This document shows, piece after piece, positions 4,886-5,006 of a stretch of DNA of 5,006 nt (position 1 is the first letter of the stretch; each line of letters begins with the position of its first letter). Below the pieces are notes generated by a model that saw only the letters and a program-made list of their open reading frames with translations, was not told the DNA's origin and ran no database searches. The translations under genes were made by a program, and so were the position numbers. The DNA is taken from contig JAUVYU010000083.1 in assembly GCA_030602935.1 (NCBI GenBank), forward strand, positions 1-5,006. Reading direction: 5' to 3'. This DNA is from Candidatus Bathyarchaeota archaeon (GTDB taxonomy: Archaea; Thermoproteota; Bathyarchaeia; TCS64).

Positions 4886-5006
4886 CTAGAACTCCGACTG
4901 CCCTGTGAACCTGAAATCGGCCACCTTCACTGCAGGCAGAGTGGCTCCCGAGAGCATGCTCACCGTTGACTTGTCTCCAATGGCCTCGATCGCGCTCATC
5001 ACCCTG
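4886..5006 (-). CDS. C-terminal end of a convergent gene, possibly TldD/PmbA family (partial)
   Basis: The minus strand is open from the window edge to a TAG at 4888-4886, giving 39 residues that end in FRFTGQSEF. The segment EAIGDKS followed by GATLPAVKVADFRFTG recalls the C-terminal end of TldD/PmbA-type metallopeptidase-family proteins, where an 'IG' element is followed by a proline and a final beta-strand. Too little is visible to be sure of the family. That it is coding is supported by the GC-rich third codon positions, the in-frame stop and the T8 tract just beyond it. It converges on the topoisomerase gene with a 22-base gap. Confidence 0.45.
   Translation of the reverse strand, partial: RVMSAIEAIGDKSTVSMLSGATLPAVKVADFRFTGQSEF

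Noticed and set aside
1..5006. CRISPR array, tRNA, rRNA, insertion sequence or attachment sites
   Set aside because: No regularly spaced repeats, no tRNA-like cloverleaf arms and no terminal inverted repeats with a transposase were seen on reading through; intergenic gaps are all under about 120 bases.

Overview
The window reads as a piece of an archaeal chromosome, GC-rich in most of its genes, from a lineage that carries a eukaryote-type DNA topoisomerase IB. Topoisomerase IB of this kind is known in Thaumarchaeota and some related TACK groups. Together with a FilR1-type regulator, many AGG arginine codons, AT-rich TATA-like promoters and short or absent leaders, this points to a TACK archaeon. 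A Bathyarchaeia-like or Thaumarchaeota-like source is my best guess, but the lineage is inference.

Layout, left to right. (1) Positions 1-649, minus strand: the N-terminal 216 codons of a winged-helix regulator with a FilR1-type middle domain, cut by the window edge. (2) Positions 650-748: a compact divergent control region with a TATA-like box for each direction and several short inverted repeats. (3) Positions 749-1924, plus strand: a polytopic membrane protein of the DUF1624 / HGSNAT-catalytic-like family. (4) Positions 1932-2546, plus strand: a single-pass membrane-anchored protein that I cannot name. It starts 7 bases after the previous stop, with its ribosome binding site overlapping that stop, so the two form an operon that is probably translationally coupled. 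(5) Positions 2547-2664: a T-rich terminator, a perfect 14-bp palindrome and candidate promoters. (6) Positions 2665-2988, plus strand: a small DUF5615-like (PIN-like) putative nuclease with no partner antitoxin beside it. (7) Positions 3058-4863, plus strand: a complete eukaryote-type DNA topoisomerase IB with all five catalytic residues and an unusually long linker. (8) Positions 4886-5006, minus strand: the C-terminal end of a convergent gene, possibly of the TldD/PmbA family. An oligo-T tract for this gene overlaps the topoisomerase stop codon.

The regulator and the membrane operon share a divergent promoter, so the regulator plausibly controls the operon, its own gene, or both. The PIN-like gene and the topoisomerase gene each have their own candidate promoter and look like independent units. 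I see no tRNA, rRNA, CRISPR array, insertion sequence or integrase, and no gene-free stretch longer than about 120 bases. I do not see a convincing new multi-gene system. The most distinctive items are the long-linker topoisomerase IB, the uncharacterised two-gene membrane operon beside its likely regulator, and the orphan PIN-like protein with an altered active-site motif.
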